A stretch of 61,089 nucleotides of DNA, taken from NCBI GenBank assembly GCA_965371225.1, contig CBDUXP010000020.1:1-61089 (forward strand). Direction: 5' to 3'. This stretch comes from CBDUXP01 sp965371225 [NCBI: uncultured bacterium]. Its GTDB lineage: Bacteria > Abyssobacteria > SURF-5 > CBDUXP01. Positions 17,987 to 26,652 of the stretch are shown here, piece by piece (position 1 is the first letter of the stretch; the number at the start of each line of letters is the position of its first letter). The notes below the pieces were generated by a model. The model had not been told where the DNA came from. It saw only the letters and a program-made list of their open reading frames with translations, and did no database searches. The translations under genes were made by a program, and so were the position numbers.

Positions 17987-18783
17987 GTTACCGGCTCTCC
18001 CTGGCGGTCTTCGACGGGCCGTTCGACCTGCTGCTTCACCTCATCAAGATCGACGAGGTGGATATCACGGAAATCTCCCTCGCCAAGGTGACCGGCCGGT
18101 ACATGGAAATCCTGCAGATCATGCAGGACCTGGACCTCGAGGTCGCCGGGGACTATCTCGTGGTCGCCGCGACGCTCCTGGAACTCAAGTCGCGCGCGCT
18201 CCTGCCCCAGGTGGACCTGCTCGACTTGGAGGACGAGGAGGAGGGCGAGGGTGACCCGCGGCAGGAGTTGATCGACAAGATCATCGAGTACCGCCAGTAC
18301 CGGGAAGTCTCGCACCACCTCAACGACCGCGCGAAGCAGGAGCGCGGCGTCTACTTCCGCACCTTCCGCGAGCACGTCGACGCCGAGACCGTGGACCAGT
18401 TCGTCGAAGTGAACATGTACGACCTGCTCAAAGCGTTCCAGCGGGTGCTCCGGTTCGCCGCCCCGGACGCGTTTACGGAAGTCATCGACGACGATGTCCA
18501 CATCGAGGATTGCGTCGCCCACATCCGCGCGCAGCTTCGGCGGCACAAAAGCTTGCGCTTAATCGAACTCTGCGGCGACCCGCCCACCCGCAAGCGGATC
18601 ATCGGCACCTTTCTCGCCCTGTTGGAAATGATCCGCCTGGGCGAAGTGCTGGCCCGGCCGAACGCGGATCGGACGGACCTCCGCGTCAGTTGGCGGCCGC
18701 CGGAGGAGCGGCCGCGCCCCGTGGCGCTCGCGAGCGCCCCGTTCCTGATGCCCGACCCGCCCGAATCCGGCGCGCCGGCGTGA
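17983..18783 (+). CDS. scpA: Segregation and condensation protein A
   Basis: ScpA is the kleisin of the SMC condensin, linking the SMC heads. The 266-residue protein has the N-terminal kleisin motif FDGPFDLLLHLIKIDEVDI, then VAGDYLVVAATLLELKSRALLP and an acidic linker (LEDEEEGEGD), and a C-terminal winged-helix segment (RIIGTFLALLEMIRLGEV). The start is a TTG embedded in the trpS stop (TTGA), with GGGAGG 10 nt upstream; no nearer ATG exists. scpB, its usual neighbour, is absent from the window. Confidence 0.9.
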   Translation: MSYRLSLAVFDGPFDLLLHLIKIDEVDITEISLAKVTGRYMEILQIMQDLDLEVAGDYLVVAATLLELKSRALLPQVDLLDLEDEEEGEGDPRQELIDKIIEYRQYREVSHHLNDRAKQERGVYFRTFREHVDAETVDQFVEVNMYDLLKAFQRVLRFAAPDAFTEVIDDDVHIEDCVAHIRAQLRRHKSLRLIELCGDPPTRKRIIGTFLALLEMIRLGEVLARPNADRTDLRVSWRPPEERPRPVALASAPFLMPDPPESGAPA

Positions 18784-19169
18784 GCACCGACCCGCGCCAC
18801 GCCCTCGGCGCGCGCGGCGAAGAGGCGGCGGCGAAAGCGCTCCGGCGCGCGGGCTACAAGATTCGCGAGCGCAATTACCACACCCGCTGGGGCGAAGTGG
18901 ACATCGTGGCCGAACAGCGCGGGGTGCTCGCCTTCGTGGAGGTGAAGACCCGCGCGGACGACCGGTTCGGCGACCCCGCGCAGGCGGTCACTCCGCGCAA
19001 ACAGGCGCGTCTACATCGCGCGGCGCAGCGCTACCTCACCGAGCACCGCCTGCACGACCGCCTCTGCCGCTTCGATGTGGTGGCTGTCCTGTGGCCGCCG
19101 GACGCCCGCAAACCGCAGGTCACGATCCTCGCGGACGCGTTCGTCCCGCCGCACGCCGACGGCGCCTAA
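18780..19169 (+). CDS. yraN: UPF0102/YraN-family nuclease-like protein
   Basis: The 129-residue protein has the restriction-endonuclease-like fold signature of the YraN family: GARGEEAAAKALRRAGYKI, RTRWGEVD-type sequence YHTRWGEVDIVAEQ and FVEVKTRADDRFG (the E-x-K motif), then RFDVVAV. The family is widespread and its biochemical role is unsettled; a Holliday-junction-resolvase-like activity has been proposed from the fold. GTG start inside the scpA stop (GTGA). Its TAA shares bases with the stop of convergent rimI. Confidence 0.88.
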   Translation: MSTDPRHALGARGEEAAAKALRRAGYKIRERNYHTRWGEVDIVAEQRGVLAFVEVKTRADDRFGDPAQAVTPRKQARLHRAAQRYLTEHRLHDRLCRFDVVAVLWPPDARKPQVTILADAFVPPHADGA

Positions 19170-19681
19170 CCCGCGGCGTCGATCCCCAGGTCCGGTGGCA
19201 GCGCAGCGACCGTCGCGCCAATATCGTAGTTCCACATGAGCAGCGCGTCTTCCCCCTCTTCAGCGTAGTACCCCGGCCGCCGGCCGGCGACCGCGAACCC
19301 GAACGCGTGGTACATGGCCCGGGCGGGGTCGTTGTGTTCGCGCACCTCCAGGGTGGCCTGGCCCATCCCCCGCGCCACCGCATCGCGCAGCATCGCCGCC
19401 AGCAGCCACGCGCCGTACCCCTGCCGCCGGTGCGCCTGGGCGATGGCGATGTTCGAGATATGCATCTCGTCCACCACGTGCCAGTAGCCCCCATACCCAA
19501 TGCACGCGTCCTCGAGCAGCAGGCAGGAAAAGTGCGACCGCGGCTCGACGATTTCGTGGAGGAACACCGCCTTGCTCCACGGCGTCTCGAACGTCGCGCG
19601 TTCGATGCGCAGCACCGCGTCCAAAAACTCATGCGCCAGGGGCGTCACCCGCGGCGGCAGGGGGCGCCGCCGGACGTTCAC
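19166..19681 (-). CDS. rimI: Ribosomal-protein-alanine N-acetyltransferase RimI-like
   Basis: The 171-residue GNAT protein has the acetyl-CoA pyrophosphate loop QAHRRQGYGAWLL and the RimI-like features RATFETPWSKAVF, VVDEMHISNIAI and HNDPARAMYHAFGF. RimI N-acetylates ribosomal protein S18 and possibly other proteins; genes for it often lie next to tsaB, as here within the same operon. The GTG start overlaps the pabC stop (GTGA). Its stop codon overlaps that of convergent yraN. Substrate assignment is by family and context only. Confidence 0.85.
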   Translation of the reverse strand: MNVRRRPLPPRVTPLAHEFLDAVLRIERATFETPWSKAVFLHEIVEPRSHFSCLLLEDACIGYGGYWHVVDEMHISNIAIAQAHRRQGYGAWLLAAMLRDAVARGMGQATLEVREHNDPARAMYHAFGFAVAGRRPGYYAEEGEDALLMWNYDIGATVAALPPDLGIDAAG

Positions 19682-20535
19682 CGGCGCGCCTCCGCGAAGT
19701 AGGCCGCGTGCAACCGGCGCCAGACGGGGCCCGGGGCGCCGGTGCCGACGGGGCGGCCCTCGAAGGTCACCACCGCCACGGGGCCCAGCCCCGCATGGGT
19801 GAGGAAGATTTCGTCGGCGTGCACCACATCGGCCGCGGGAATGTCGCCTTCGCACGCGCGCAGGCCCGCCGTGCCGGCCAAGCGCAGCACTAGTCCGCGG
19901 GTCACCCCGGGAAGCGCACCGGCGCTCAGCGGCGGGGTCCGGAGGGTCGCGTCCTGCACGACGAACACATTACTGGTGAGCCCCTCCGCCAACGTGTCGC
20001 GCGCGGTCCGGAGGAATCCTTCGTGCGCACCGGCGGCGTCCACGTGGGGCTTCGCGAGAATACGCGGCAACCAGTTGTTGTGCTTGAGATCCGACGGCCA
20101 CCAAGGCGCCTGCATGATCGGCACGGTACACCAGACTGCCGCCACACCCGCCTCGTACCACGCGACGGGCGGGAGCGGGCTCGGCCGCAGCACAACCAAC
20201 ACGGTCGGCCCGTCCGCGATCTCCCCATGCCACCCACCGGTAGACCGGCCCCGCGTCACCATGATGCGCAAGATCGCCTCGGGACCGACATCCCGCTCCA
20301 CGAGGCATCGGACAGCATCGCACAGCTGCTCGGCAGACGGGGCGCCGGGGATGGCAAGGCGCTCGATCCCGCGGTGCAGACGCTCCAAGTGGGCGCACAG
20401 GTGAAAGGGAACCCCGTCGTACACGCGCAGGGTTTCGAACACCCCGTCCCCGTACAGGAAGCCCCGGTCCCAGATGGAAACGTGCGCTTCACCGTCGGGC
20501 ACGATGCGCCCGTTAAGCCAGGCCCAGCCGCTCAT
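19678..20535 (-). CDS. pabC: Aminodeoxychorismate lyase (class IV aminotransferase fold)
   Basis: PabC splits 4-amino-4-deoxychorismate into pyruvate and p-aminobenzoate for folate. The 285-residue PLP enzyme begins MSGWAWLNGRIVP and has DRGFLYGDGVFETLRV, the Schiff-base lysine in SDLKHNNWLPRILA, and EGLTSNVFVV. The start overlaps pabB by 23 nt, which supports the folate role over a D-amino-acid or branched-chain aminotransferase, although the three cannot be separated on sequence alone. Confidence 0.82.
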   Translation of the reverse strand: MSGWAWLNGRIVPDGEAHVSIWDRGFLYGDGVFETLRVYDGVPFHLCAHLERLHRGIERLAIPGAPSAEQLCDAVRCLVERDVGPEAILRIMVTRGRSTGGWHGEIADGPTVLVVLRPSPLPPVAWYEAGVAAVWCTVPIMQAPWWPSDLKHNNWLPRILAKPHVDAAGAHEGFLRTARDTLAEGLTSNVFVVQDATLRTPPLSAGALPGVTRGLVLRLAGTAGLRACEGDIPAADVVHADEIFLTHAGLGPVAVVTFEGRPVGTGAPGPVWRRLHAAYFAEARR

Positions 20536-21973
20536 GCGCCCCCACGGGCGACTCCGGTCCTCCCGGGGCCGCGCCCAACGCGGCGAGCAGGGCCGCCGCC
20601 TTCGCCCAGGTTTCCTGGTATTCCCGCTGCGGGTCCGAATCCGCGACGATGCCGCCGCCCACGTGCGCGTAGGCCCGGCCGCCGCGGAGGGTGATGGTGC
20701 GGATGAGAATGTTCCAGTCGCACTCACCGGTGGGCGCCACCCAGCCGGCGGCCCCGGTGTACGCGCCCCGGCGCACCGGCTCGAGTTCGTCGATGATCTC
20801 CATGCACCGCACTTTCGGCACGCCCGTAATGCTCGCGCCGGGAAACACCGCGCGGATCACATCCCACGGGCCGACCCCGGCGCGACGCCGCCCGACAATG
20901 TTCGACGCGATGTGCGACACGTGGGAATACGATTCCAGGTGCGCAAGGGAGCCGGGCCGCACGCTGCCCAATTCGCAGACGCGGCCGATGTCGTTGCGCG
21001 CCATGTCCACGATCATGATGTGTTCGGCGCATTCCTTCGGGTCGATGCGCAACTCGCGGCGCAGGGCGGCGTCCTCCGACGCGGATCGTCCGCGCGGTCG
21101 CGTCCCCGCCAAGGGCCGCGTCTCCACCAGGTCGCCGTGCAACCGCACCAACCGCTCCGGCGAGCAACTGATGATCTCCCACGGCCCGAAATCGGCCAGC
21201 ACGGAAAACGGGGACGGGTTGATGCGCATCAGCCGGTCGTAGAGGTTCCACGCATCGTGAGGCCACGGCACCGTCAGCCGCTGCGCGAGGTTCGCCTGAA
21301 AGATGTCGCCCGCGCGGATGTACGCTTGTGCGCGATGGACCATGGCCGCGTACGCGGGCCAGTCATGGGACGACGCGACCGGCGCGGTGGCGGGACAGCC
21401 GTATCGGCATTGGGCGCCGCCGAAGCGCACCGCCTCGACCAACGGCGCCATGAGATGCGCCGCGTGGCTGGCGTCGCGATGGCTGCGCGCCCAGACCGTG
21501 CATCCTCCCCGGTGATGATCCCAGACCGCCGCGGCATCGTATCGCCCGAAGGTGGCCAAGGGCAGCCGCAGTTCATCCACGGTGGTCGCCGGCAACCGCT
21601 CGATCGCGCGCGCGGCCTCGTACGTCAGCAGTCCGTACACGCCGGGCCCGGGCGCCGGGACTTGCCCGTCGCACACGCCCGTCTCCCGCGCCCACCACGC
21701 GTGCAACCGCTCGAGTAGGCGGTGCGGATCGTCGGCCTCGAACGTCTCCGTGGGATTCACCGCGAGCACGGACCGCCGCGCAATTTCCGGCAGGCCAGCG
21801 GCGCTCTCCAACAGCAGGGGCCGGTCCCCGTCCCGCACCCCCAGGTACGCAGCCCGCGGCGGCACCGGGTGCGGCACCTCCACCGCGTAGTAGAGCACCT
21901 CGCGGCCGTCCCGCCGGCGCACCCGGCCCTGCGGGAGCGGCACGGTGCGCGGGGTGGCCTGGCGCAGGGCCAT
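20513..21973 (-). CDS. pabB: Aminodeoxychorismate synthase component I (anthranilate synthase-like motif)
   Basis: The 486-residue chorismate-binding enzyme has the C-terminal catalytic core: GDIFQANLAQRLT, SPERLVRL, ETRPLAGTRPRG, DPKECAEHIMIVDMARNDIGRV, PGASITGVPKVRCMEIIDELEP and GAYTGAAGWV. Placement directly before pabC argues for PabB, making aminodeoxychorismate from chorismate and glutamine-derived ammonia. However, the motif reads PLAGT, as in TrpE; classical PabB has PIKGT with a lysine nucleophile. The ATG lies 2 nt after the tsaB stop. No pabA/trpG glutaminase is in the window. Confidence 0.82.
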   Translation of the reverse strand: MALRQATPRTVPLPQGRVRRRDGREVLYYAVEVPHPVPPRAAYLGVRDGDRPLLLESAAGLPEIARRSVLAVNPTETFEADDPHRLLERLHAWWARETGVCDGQVPAPGPGVYGLLTYEAARAIERLPATTVDELRLPLATFGRYDAAAVWDHHRGGCTVWARSHRDASHAAHLMAPLVEAVRFGGAQCRYGCPATAPVASSHDWPAYAAMVHRAQAYIRAGDIFQANLAQRLTVPWPHDAWNLYDRLMRINPSPFSVLADFGPWEIISCSPERLVRLHGDLVETRPLAGTRPRGRSASEDAALRRELRIDPKECAEHIMIVDMARNDIGRVCELGSVRPGSLAHLESYSHVSHIASNIVGRRRAGVGPWDVIRAVFPGASITGVPKVRCMEIIDELEPVRRGAYTGAAGWVAPTGECDWNILIRTITLRGGRAYAHVGGGIVADSDPQREYQETWAKAAALLAALGAAPGGPESPVGAHERLGLA

Positions 21974-21975
21974 GA

Positions 21976-22656
21976 CTACGCGACCGGCGTGCGGCCCAGG
22001 TGGTCGCGCAGGTAGATGGGCGTGAGCGCGGCGGTGGGTCTTGGCTCGTCCGCGGCCAAGGCGGTGGCGGCCAGGTGCGCGATCACTGATGGACGGGCGC
22101 CGGGCAGACGCGGCTCCGGCACGATCACGGCGTGTCCGGTCGCCGCCGCGATGCGCGCGCGCAACGGGGCATCGACCTCCCCGGGACAACACACGGGTTC
22201 ATGGATCTCGGCAAAGAGTTCCTCGATCGGCCCGACGGTTGGGCCTGACTCTTCGTCCAGCAGGTCGCGTCGGCGGCGGAATCGCGCCGTGTAATACTCC
22301 TGTTGCCGTGCATCGATCACCGGCATGAGCAACGCATCAGCCGCCGCGATACCGGCGGCCATGGCGCGGAGCGTGCCCACACCGACGACGGGACGATCGT
22401 GCTTCGCTGCAAGCCCTTTGACCGTGGCCAGTCCGATGCGCAGGCTGGTGAACGACCCCGGGCCTAGCGACACGCCGAATCCGTCCACGTCATCGATCGT
22501 CCAACCCGCGTCGCCAAGCACGCGATCCAGCGTGGGCAGCAGCACGGCCGTATGAGCCTGACGCACGTCCAGCAGGCTTTCGGCCACCACGACGCCGTCT
22601 TCCACGCAGGCGACGCCCCCGGTGAACGTCGAAGTTTCAATGCCCAGCACCCGCAT
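21976..22656 (-). CDS. tsaB: tRNA t6A37 biosynthesis protein TsaB
   Basis: TsaB scaffolds TsaD and TsaE in making N6-threonylcarbamoyl-adenosine at position 37 of ANN-decoding tRNAs. The 226-residue ASKHA-fold protein begins MRVLGIETSTFTGGVACVED and has HTAVLLPTLDRVL, SLGPGSFTSLRIGLATVKGLA and PVIDARQQEYYTA. The start is the first ATG of the conserved region and follows the udg stop closely. rimI, a frequent partner gene, is in the same operon; tsaD and tsaE are not in the window. Confidence 0.92.
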   Translation of the reverse strand: MRVLGIETSTFTGGVACVEDGVVVAESLLDVRQAHTAVLLPTLDRVLGDAGWTIDDVDGFGVSLGPGSFTSLRIGLATVKGLAAKHDRPVVGVGTLRAMAAGIAAADALLMPVIDARQQEYYTARFRRRRDLLDEESGPTVGPIEELFAEIHEPVCCPGEVDAPLRARIAAATGHAVIVPEPRLPGARPSVIAHLAATALAADEPRPTAALTPIYLRDHLGRTPVA

Positions 22657-22658
22657 GG

Positions 22659-23465
22659 TTAGAGCAGCCCCATCTCTTCCAGCCGGCCGCGGATCAGCTT
22701 CATGTCCTCGAACATCATCCGCCGGCCCCCCTTCGGGTTGCGCAGGATATACGCCGGATGCACCACGGGCATGAGCGGAATGCCGCAGTACTCGCGCCAC
22801 TGGCCCCGCAGCTTCATCATGCCGGTCCGATCGCGCAGCAGCATCTGCGCCGCGAACTTGCCCAGCGTCACGATGAGCGCCGGTTGCAACAGCTGTAGTT
22901 GCCGCACCAGATAGGGCTCGCACGCGGCGATCTCCGCGGGTTGCGGATCCCGGTTGCCCGGCGGGCGGCACTTGATCACATTACAGATGTACACGTCCGC
23001 GCGCGTCCACGGCTCGAACATGGAGTCGATGATCTTCGTCAAGAGCTGTCCCGCGCGGCCGACGAAGGGTTCGCCCTGGCGGTCTTCATCCGCGCCCGGC
23101 GCCTCACCCACGAACACCAGCTTCGCACCGGGATTGCCCACGCCGAACACCACCTGCGTCCGCCCTTCACATAGGGAGCACTGCGTGCAGTCTTTCGCGG
23201 CGTCGTCCAGCGCCGCGAGCGTGGTGAATTCGACCAGCGGGTTCTCCACGAACAGGTCCGACTGCGACACGAAGCGCGGCGCGGCAGCCGCCGCGGGCTC
23301 CGGGGCGCGCGCGCGGGGCCGTTGCACCGACTCGGTCAGCGCTTCCCACGTGCCGGCACGCATCTCGATGGTGCGCGTGCCGGCGGCAAGCTGCTGCTGC
23401 AAGAATTGACGGGTCTGCTCCAGGACTTCCAGAAATTCGTCCTGAGCGTCGGCGTGGTAATGCAT
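22659..23465 (-). CDS. udg: Type-4 uracil-DNA glycosylase with N-terminal extension
   Basis: This family-4 UDG removes uracil from DNA and binds a 4Fe-4S cluster. The catalytic core starts near residue 85: [64 protein letters not shown] and the C-terminal [11 protein letters not shown]. The cluster cysteines C92, C95 and those in the [15 protein letters not shown] regions are present. About 80 N-terminal residues (a helical Gln/Glu-rich segment, then Ala/Pro linker) precede the core and may be a protein-interaction tail. ATG with weak SD; 38 nt after add. Confidence 0.9.
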   Translation of the reverse strand: MHYHADAQDEFLEVLEQTRQFLQQQLAAGTRTIEMRAGTWEALTESVQRPRARAPEPAAAAAPRFVSQSDLFVENPLVEFTTLAALDDAAKDCTQCSLCEGRTQVVFGVGNPGAKLVFVGEAPGADEDRQGEPFVGRAGQLLTKIIDSMFEPWTRADVYICNVIKCRPPGNRDPQPAEIAACEPYLVRQLQLLQPALIVTLGKFAAQMLLRDRTGMMKLRGQWREYCGIPLMPVVHPAYILRNPKGGRRMMFEDMKLIRGRLEEMGLL

Positions 23466-23503
23466 GCGGCGGGCACCCGACGTGGTGGCGGCGGGGCCCT
23501 ATG

Positions 23504-24535
23504 CTACACCAAGTCGTCCCGAAATTCGCCCATGCGCGCCACCACGCGCTCTCGCGTCGCCGCGTCGGCAAAGCTCCACCCCATCGCGTCGGGCCCCAGC
23601 CGGGCGAGGCGCTCGGCGGGCACCTCGAACGTCTCGTACAGCGCCTCGTACTCACCGAGGATCGTCGTCTGAAACAGCGTCGGGTCATCTGAGTTCAGCG
23701 AGACGGCCACGCCGGCATCCAGGCACGCACCAATCGGATGGTCACGCAACGCCTCGATGGATTGAGTGCGCGCGTTCGAGATGGGGCACATGTCGAGCAT
23801 GATGCCGCGTTGGCGAATCTCTTCCAGCAACGCAGGATCCTCACGCACTGCCGTCCCGTGGCCCAGGCGGGTGGCGCCTAACGCGTCCATCGCGCCACGG
23901 ATACTCTTGGGCCCGGCCCATTCCCCCGCGTGCGCGCACAACCCAAGCCCTTCACTCTTCGCCGCCGCGAAATGCCCCGCGAACAATTCGGGCGGAAAGT
24001 CCGGCTCGTTCCCCCCAAGGCCGATGCCCACTACGCCGCTTTCCTGCAGGGCGATCGCGTCGCGGACCGTTTCCCATCCCTCCTCGATTGGCATCTGGCG
24101 GCTGATGTCGAAGATGAGGCCCGATTCGACCCCATACCGATCCCGCGCTTCGGCTTGCGCGTCGCCGATCGCCCGCGCCATGTCCGCAATGTTGATCCCG
24201 CGGCCGCGGTGCACGTTCGGGGACACCATGAGTTCGGCGTACACGACGCCCTGCGCGGCGGCGGCCGCGAAGTAGTCCCGCGCGAGCACGCGGAAATCGT
24301 CCGGCGTCTGCAGACACATGCACACCCGCGCGAAGATGTTGAGAAACTCCGCAAAGTCACGGTACTCGAACCACTGTTCCACCTCGGTGGTGTCGTTCCA
24401 CGGCGCGCCGCCAAAATGCTTGTGCGAGAACTCGAGCATCCGCGCGGGTTGCATGCTGCCTTCCAGATGCACGTGCAACTCGGCCTTCGGGAGCCGGCGC
24501 AAATACTGGCGCGCGGCGGGGGTAAGCGGGGGCAC
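23504..24535 (-). CDS. add: Adenosine deaminase
   Basis: The zinc enzyme deaminates adenosine to inosine in purine salvage. The 343-residue protein has the metal motif ELHVHLEGS near residue 20, GGNEPDF with the substrate-binding glycine loop, AHAGEWAGP with the catalytic glutamate, RLGHGTAV, and the SLNSDDPTLF aspartates. I chose the GTG 4 nt downstream of the coaBC stop. ATG codons at 24574 and 24586 would extend the protein into coaBC with cysteine-rich residues foreign to the family. An aminofutalosine or adenine deaminase is a possible alternative, as these share the fold. Confidence 0.85.
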   Translation of the reverse strand: MPPLTPAARQYLRRLPKAELHVHLEGSMQPARMLEFSHKHFGGAPWNDTTEVEQWFEYRDFAEFLNIFARVCMCLQTPDDFRVLARDYFAAAAAQGVVYAELMVSPNVHRGRGINIADMARAIGDAQAEARDRYGVESGLIFDISRQMPIEEGWETVRDAIALQESGVVGIGLGGNEPDFPPELFAGHFAAAKSEGLGLCAHAGEWAGPKSIRGAMDALGATRLGHGTAVREDPALLEEIRQRGIMLDMCPISNARTQSIEALRDHPIGACLDAGVAVSLNSDDPTLFQTTILGEYEALYETFEVPAERLARLGPDAMGWSFADAATRERVVARMGEFRDDLV

Positions 24536-24539
24536 GCCC

Positions 24540-25745
24540 TCAGGCCGCGGCGGGACGCATCCGCACGACGGCATCCAGCACGGCATCGGCCACGCGCCGC
24601 TTGCTGGTGAGCGCCACGTGCTCCTCGCGGCCTTGGCGGTCCAGAATCATGACCGCGTTCGTGTCGTGCCCGAACCCGGCCCCATCTTGCGTCACGTCGT
24701 TCGCCACGATCAGGTCCAGCCGCTTGCGCTCCAGCTTCTCACGCGCATAGCGTTCTACGCAGTCGGTTTCCATGCTGAAGCCTACGTGCAGCCGCCCGGT
24801 CCCCTCCTGCGCGAGTGTGGCGAGAATATCGGTCGTGGGCTTCAGGTCAAGCCGCGGCGCGCTCTCCCCCTTTTTGATCTTCTGGTCGGCCGGTGCGACG
24901 GGCGTGAAGTCGGCCACGGCGGCTGCCCCGATGAATACCTGTGCGTCGCCGGCGGCGGCGAACACGGCGTCCGCCATCTCGGCCGCGGTCTCCACGCGCA
25001 CGGTATCAACGCCTGCCGGCGCCGCAAGTTGGGTCGGCCCGCTGACCAGCGTGACGCGCGCGCCGCGCGCGGCCGCGGCCTCCGCCAGTGCGAAGCCCAT
25101 TTTGCCGCTGGAGTAGTTCGAGATGAAGCGGATCGGATCGATAGCCTCCCGCGTGGGCCCAGCGGTCACCACCACGTGGGCGCCGGCCAGGTCTTGCGGG
25201 CGGGCGAGCTGCCGTTCAACTGCCGCCAGAATTTTGTCTACGGTCGCAAGCCGGCCCGGGCCCACCTCGCCGCACGCCAGCTCCCCCTCGTCCGGCGCGA
25301 CGATGCTCGCCCCGCGGTCGCGGAGGGTCGCCACGTTGGCGCGTGTGGCGTCATGCTCCCACATCTTCGTGTTCATGGCAGGCGCGAGGAGCAGAGGCGC
25401 TTCGGTCGCGAGGCAAATGGTCGTGAGCGGGTCGTCCGCGATACCGTGCGCCAGCTTCGCCAGCACGTTGGCCGTGCATGGCGCAATGACCACCAGGTCG
25501 GCCGCGCGGGCGAGGGCGATATGCTCGATCTCGTCCGGCGCGCTCGCGTCGAACAGCGTCGTCACCACCGGCCGGCGCGTCAGGGTCTGCAGGGTGAGTG
25601 GGGTGATGAACTCGCAGGCGGCGCGTGTCATCACGGCCGTGACCGTGGCGCCGCGCTTGCCCAATTGGCTCGCCACGTCCGCGGCCTTGTACGCCGCAAT
25701 GCCCCCGCTCACGCCGAGCAGGATCTGGCGTCCGTTAAGCGTCAT
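24540..25745 (-). CDS. coaBC: Bifunctional phosphopantothenoylcysteine decarboxylase / synthetase
   Basis: CoaBC joins cysteine to 4'-phosphopantothenate (CoaB) and decarboxylates the product (CoaC) in CoA synthesis. The 401-residue protein starts MTLNGRQILLGVSGGIAAYKA (FMN-dependent CoaC domain), with the IEHIALARAADLVVIAPCTANVLAK and PAMNTKMWEH motifs. The CoaB half begins near residue 185 with VVVTAGPTREAIDPIRFISNYSSGKMG and has DLKPTTDIL and ANDVT. The start overlaps rpoZ by 11 nt. Normal order gmk-rpoZ-coaBC. Confidence 0.96.
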   Translation of the reverse strand: MTLNGRQILLGVSGGIAAYKAADVASQLGKRGATVTAVMTRAACEFITPLTLQTLTRRPVVTTLFDASAPDEIEHIALARAADLVVIAPCTANVLAKLAHGIADDPLTTICLATEAPLLLAPAMNTKMWEHDATRANVATLRDRGASIVAPDEGELACGEVGPGRLATVDKILAAVERQLARPQDLAGAHVVVTAGPTREAIDPIRFISNYSSGKMGFALAEAAAARGARVTLVSGPTQLAAPAGVDTVRVETAAEMADAVFAAAGDAQVFIGAAAVADFTPVAPADQKIKKGESAPRLDLKPTTDILATLAQEGTGRLHVGFSMETDCVERYAREKLERKRLDLIVANDVTQDGAGFGHDTNAVMILDRQGREEHVALTSKRRVADAVLDAVVRMRPAAA

Positions 25746-25977
25746 CCTCCTCCTCATCGGTCGCGGGCTCGGGCTCCGGCGGTGCGCCGACCGTATAGTC
25801 CACGTGGCCTTCCGCGATTTCCCGCAGCGCGACCGTGGTCGACTTGAGCCCTTCCGGGTCGTCGATCCGCGGCTTGGCGCCGCGCGCCAGTTGTTTGGCC
25901 CGCATGGAAGCAATTCGTAGGAGCCGGTATTGGCTGTCCACTTTGTCCATCATGTCCGCCAATGAGACTTTGATCAT
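25735..25977 (-). CDS. rpoZ: DNA-directed RNA polymerase omega subunit
   Basis: Omega helps fold and stabilise beta' in RNA polymerase. The 80-residue protein has the family core SQYRLLRIASMRAKQLARG and STTVALREIAEGHVDY, and an acidic, proline-containing tail (PEPEPATDEEEDD). GGAGGTG lies upstream of the ATG (GGAGGTGTACAGCG). It sits between gmk and coaBC as in many bacteria. Confidence 0.93.
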   Translation of the reverse strand: MIKVSLADMMDKVDSQYRLLRIASMRAKQLARGAKPRIDDPEGLKSTTVALREIAEGHVDYTVGAPPEPEPATDEEEDDA

Positions 25978-26007
25978 TCGCTGTACACCTCCCGTTATGG
26001 TGTTGAG

Positions 26008-26652
26008 TCAGGCCCGGGGCCACCGGACTTTGGTCCGGCCGGCCCGTGCGTGTTCCGCCGTGAGAATCGCATCCAAGGTCGCCGCCGCGGTCGCCACGTC
26101 GTCGTTGACCACGGCGTAGTCGTACTGTTTAGCCACGCGCAGTTCCCGCGTGGCATTCCGGAGCCGCCGCGCGATCGTGGCTTTGTCGTCGGTGCCGCGC
26201 CCGCGGAGACGGCGTTCAAGCTCCTTCGCGTTTGGCGGCACGAGAAAGATCAGCACGGCGTCCGGCACCACGTCCTTCACGTGCAGGCCGCCCTGCACGT
26301 CGATGATGAGCAAGGTGTCCTCTCCCCGCCGGCGTCGCTGCTGTACCGCCCGCTTGGGGACGCCGTACCACTGGCCGTGCACCTCCGCCCATTCGAGCAA
26401 CCCGCCGCGGTCGCGCGTGCGCGCGAACGCCCGCTCGCTCAGGAACCCGTAGTCGACTCCGTCCACTTCGTCGCCGCGCGGCGCGCGCGTGGTCACCGTC
26501 ATACAGCGGCCCAACGTCGGGCGACGCGCCAGCAGTGCGTCCGCCACGGTCGTCTTGCCGGACCCGGAGGGCGCGCTGAGCACGACGACCAAGCCGCGGC
26601 CGGCCTCGCGGTCGATCACGTACGGCCGGAGATGTGCAGTGGCCACGGTCAT
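26008..26652 (-). CDS. gmk: Guanylate kinase
   Basis: Gmk phosphorylates GMP/dGMP. The 214-residue protein has the P-loop VVLSAPSGSGKTTVADALL, the GMP-binding TVTTRAPRGDEVDGVDYGFLS, LEWAEVHGQWYGVPK and IIDVQGGLHVK motifs. About 20 residues before the P-loop exceed the usual N-terminus. The ATG overlaps the yicC stop (ATGA). Confidence 0.96.
   Translation of the reverse strand: MTVATAHLRPYVIDREAGRGLVVVLSAPSGSGKTTVADALLARRPTLGRCMTVTTRAPRGDEVDGVDYGFLSERAFARTRDRGGLLEWAEVHGQWYGVPKRAVQQRRRRGEDTLLIIDVQGGLHVKDVVPDAVLIFLVPPNAKELERRLRGRGTDDKATIARRLRNATRELRVAKQYDYAVVNDDVATAAATLDAILTAEHARAGRTKVRWPRA

Noticed and set aside
23494-23507. 14-mer GGGCCCTATGCTAC, also found at 49268-49281
   Set aside because: At the first site no gene follows on that strand, and a 14-mer match is expected by chance several times in 61 kb of GC-rich DNA.
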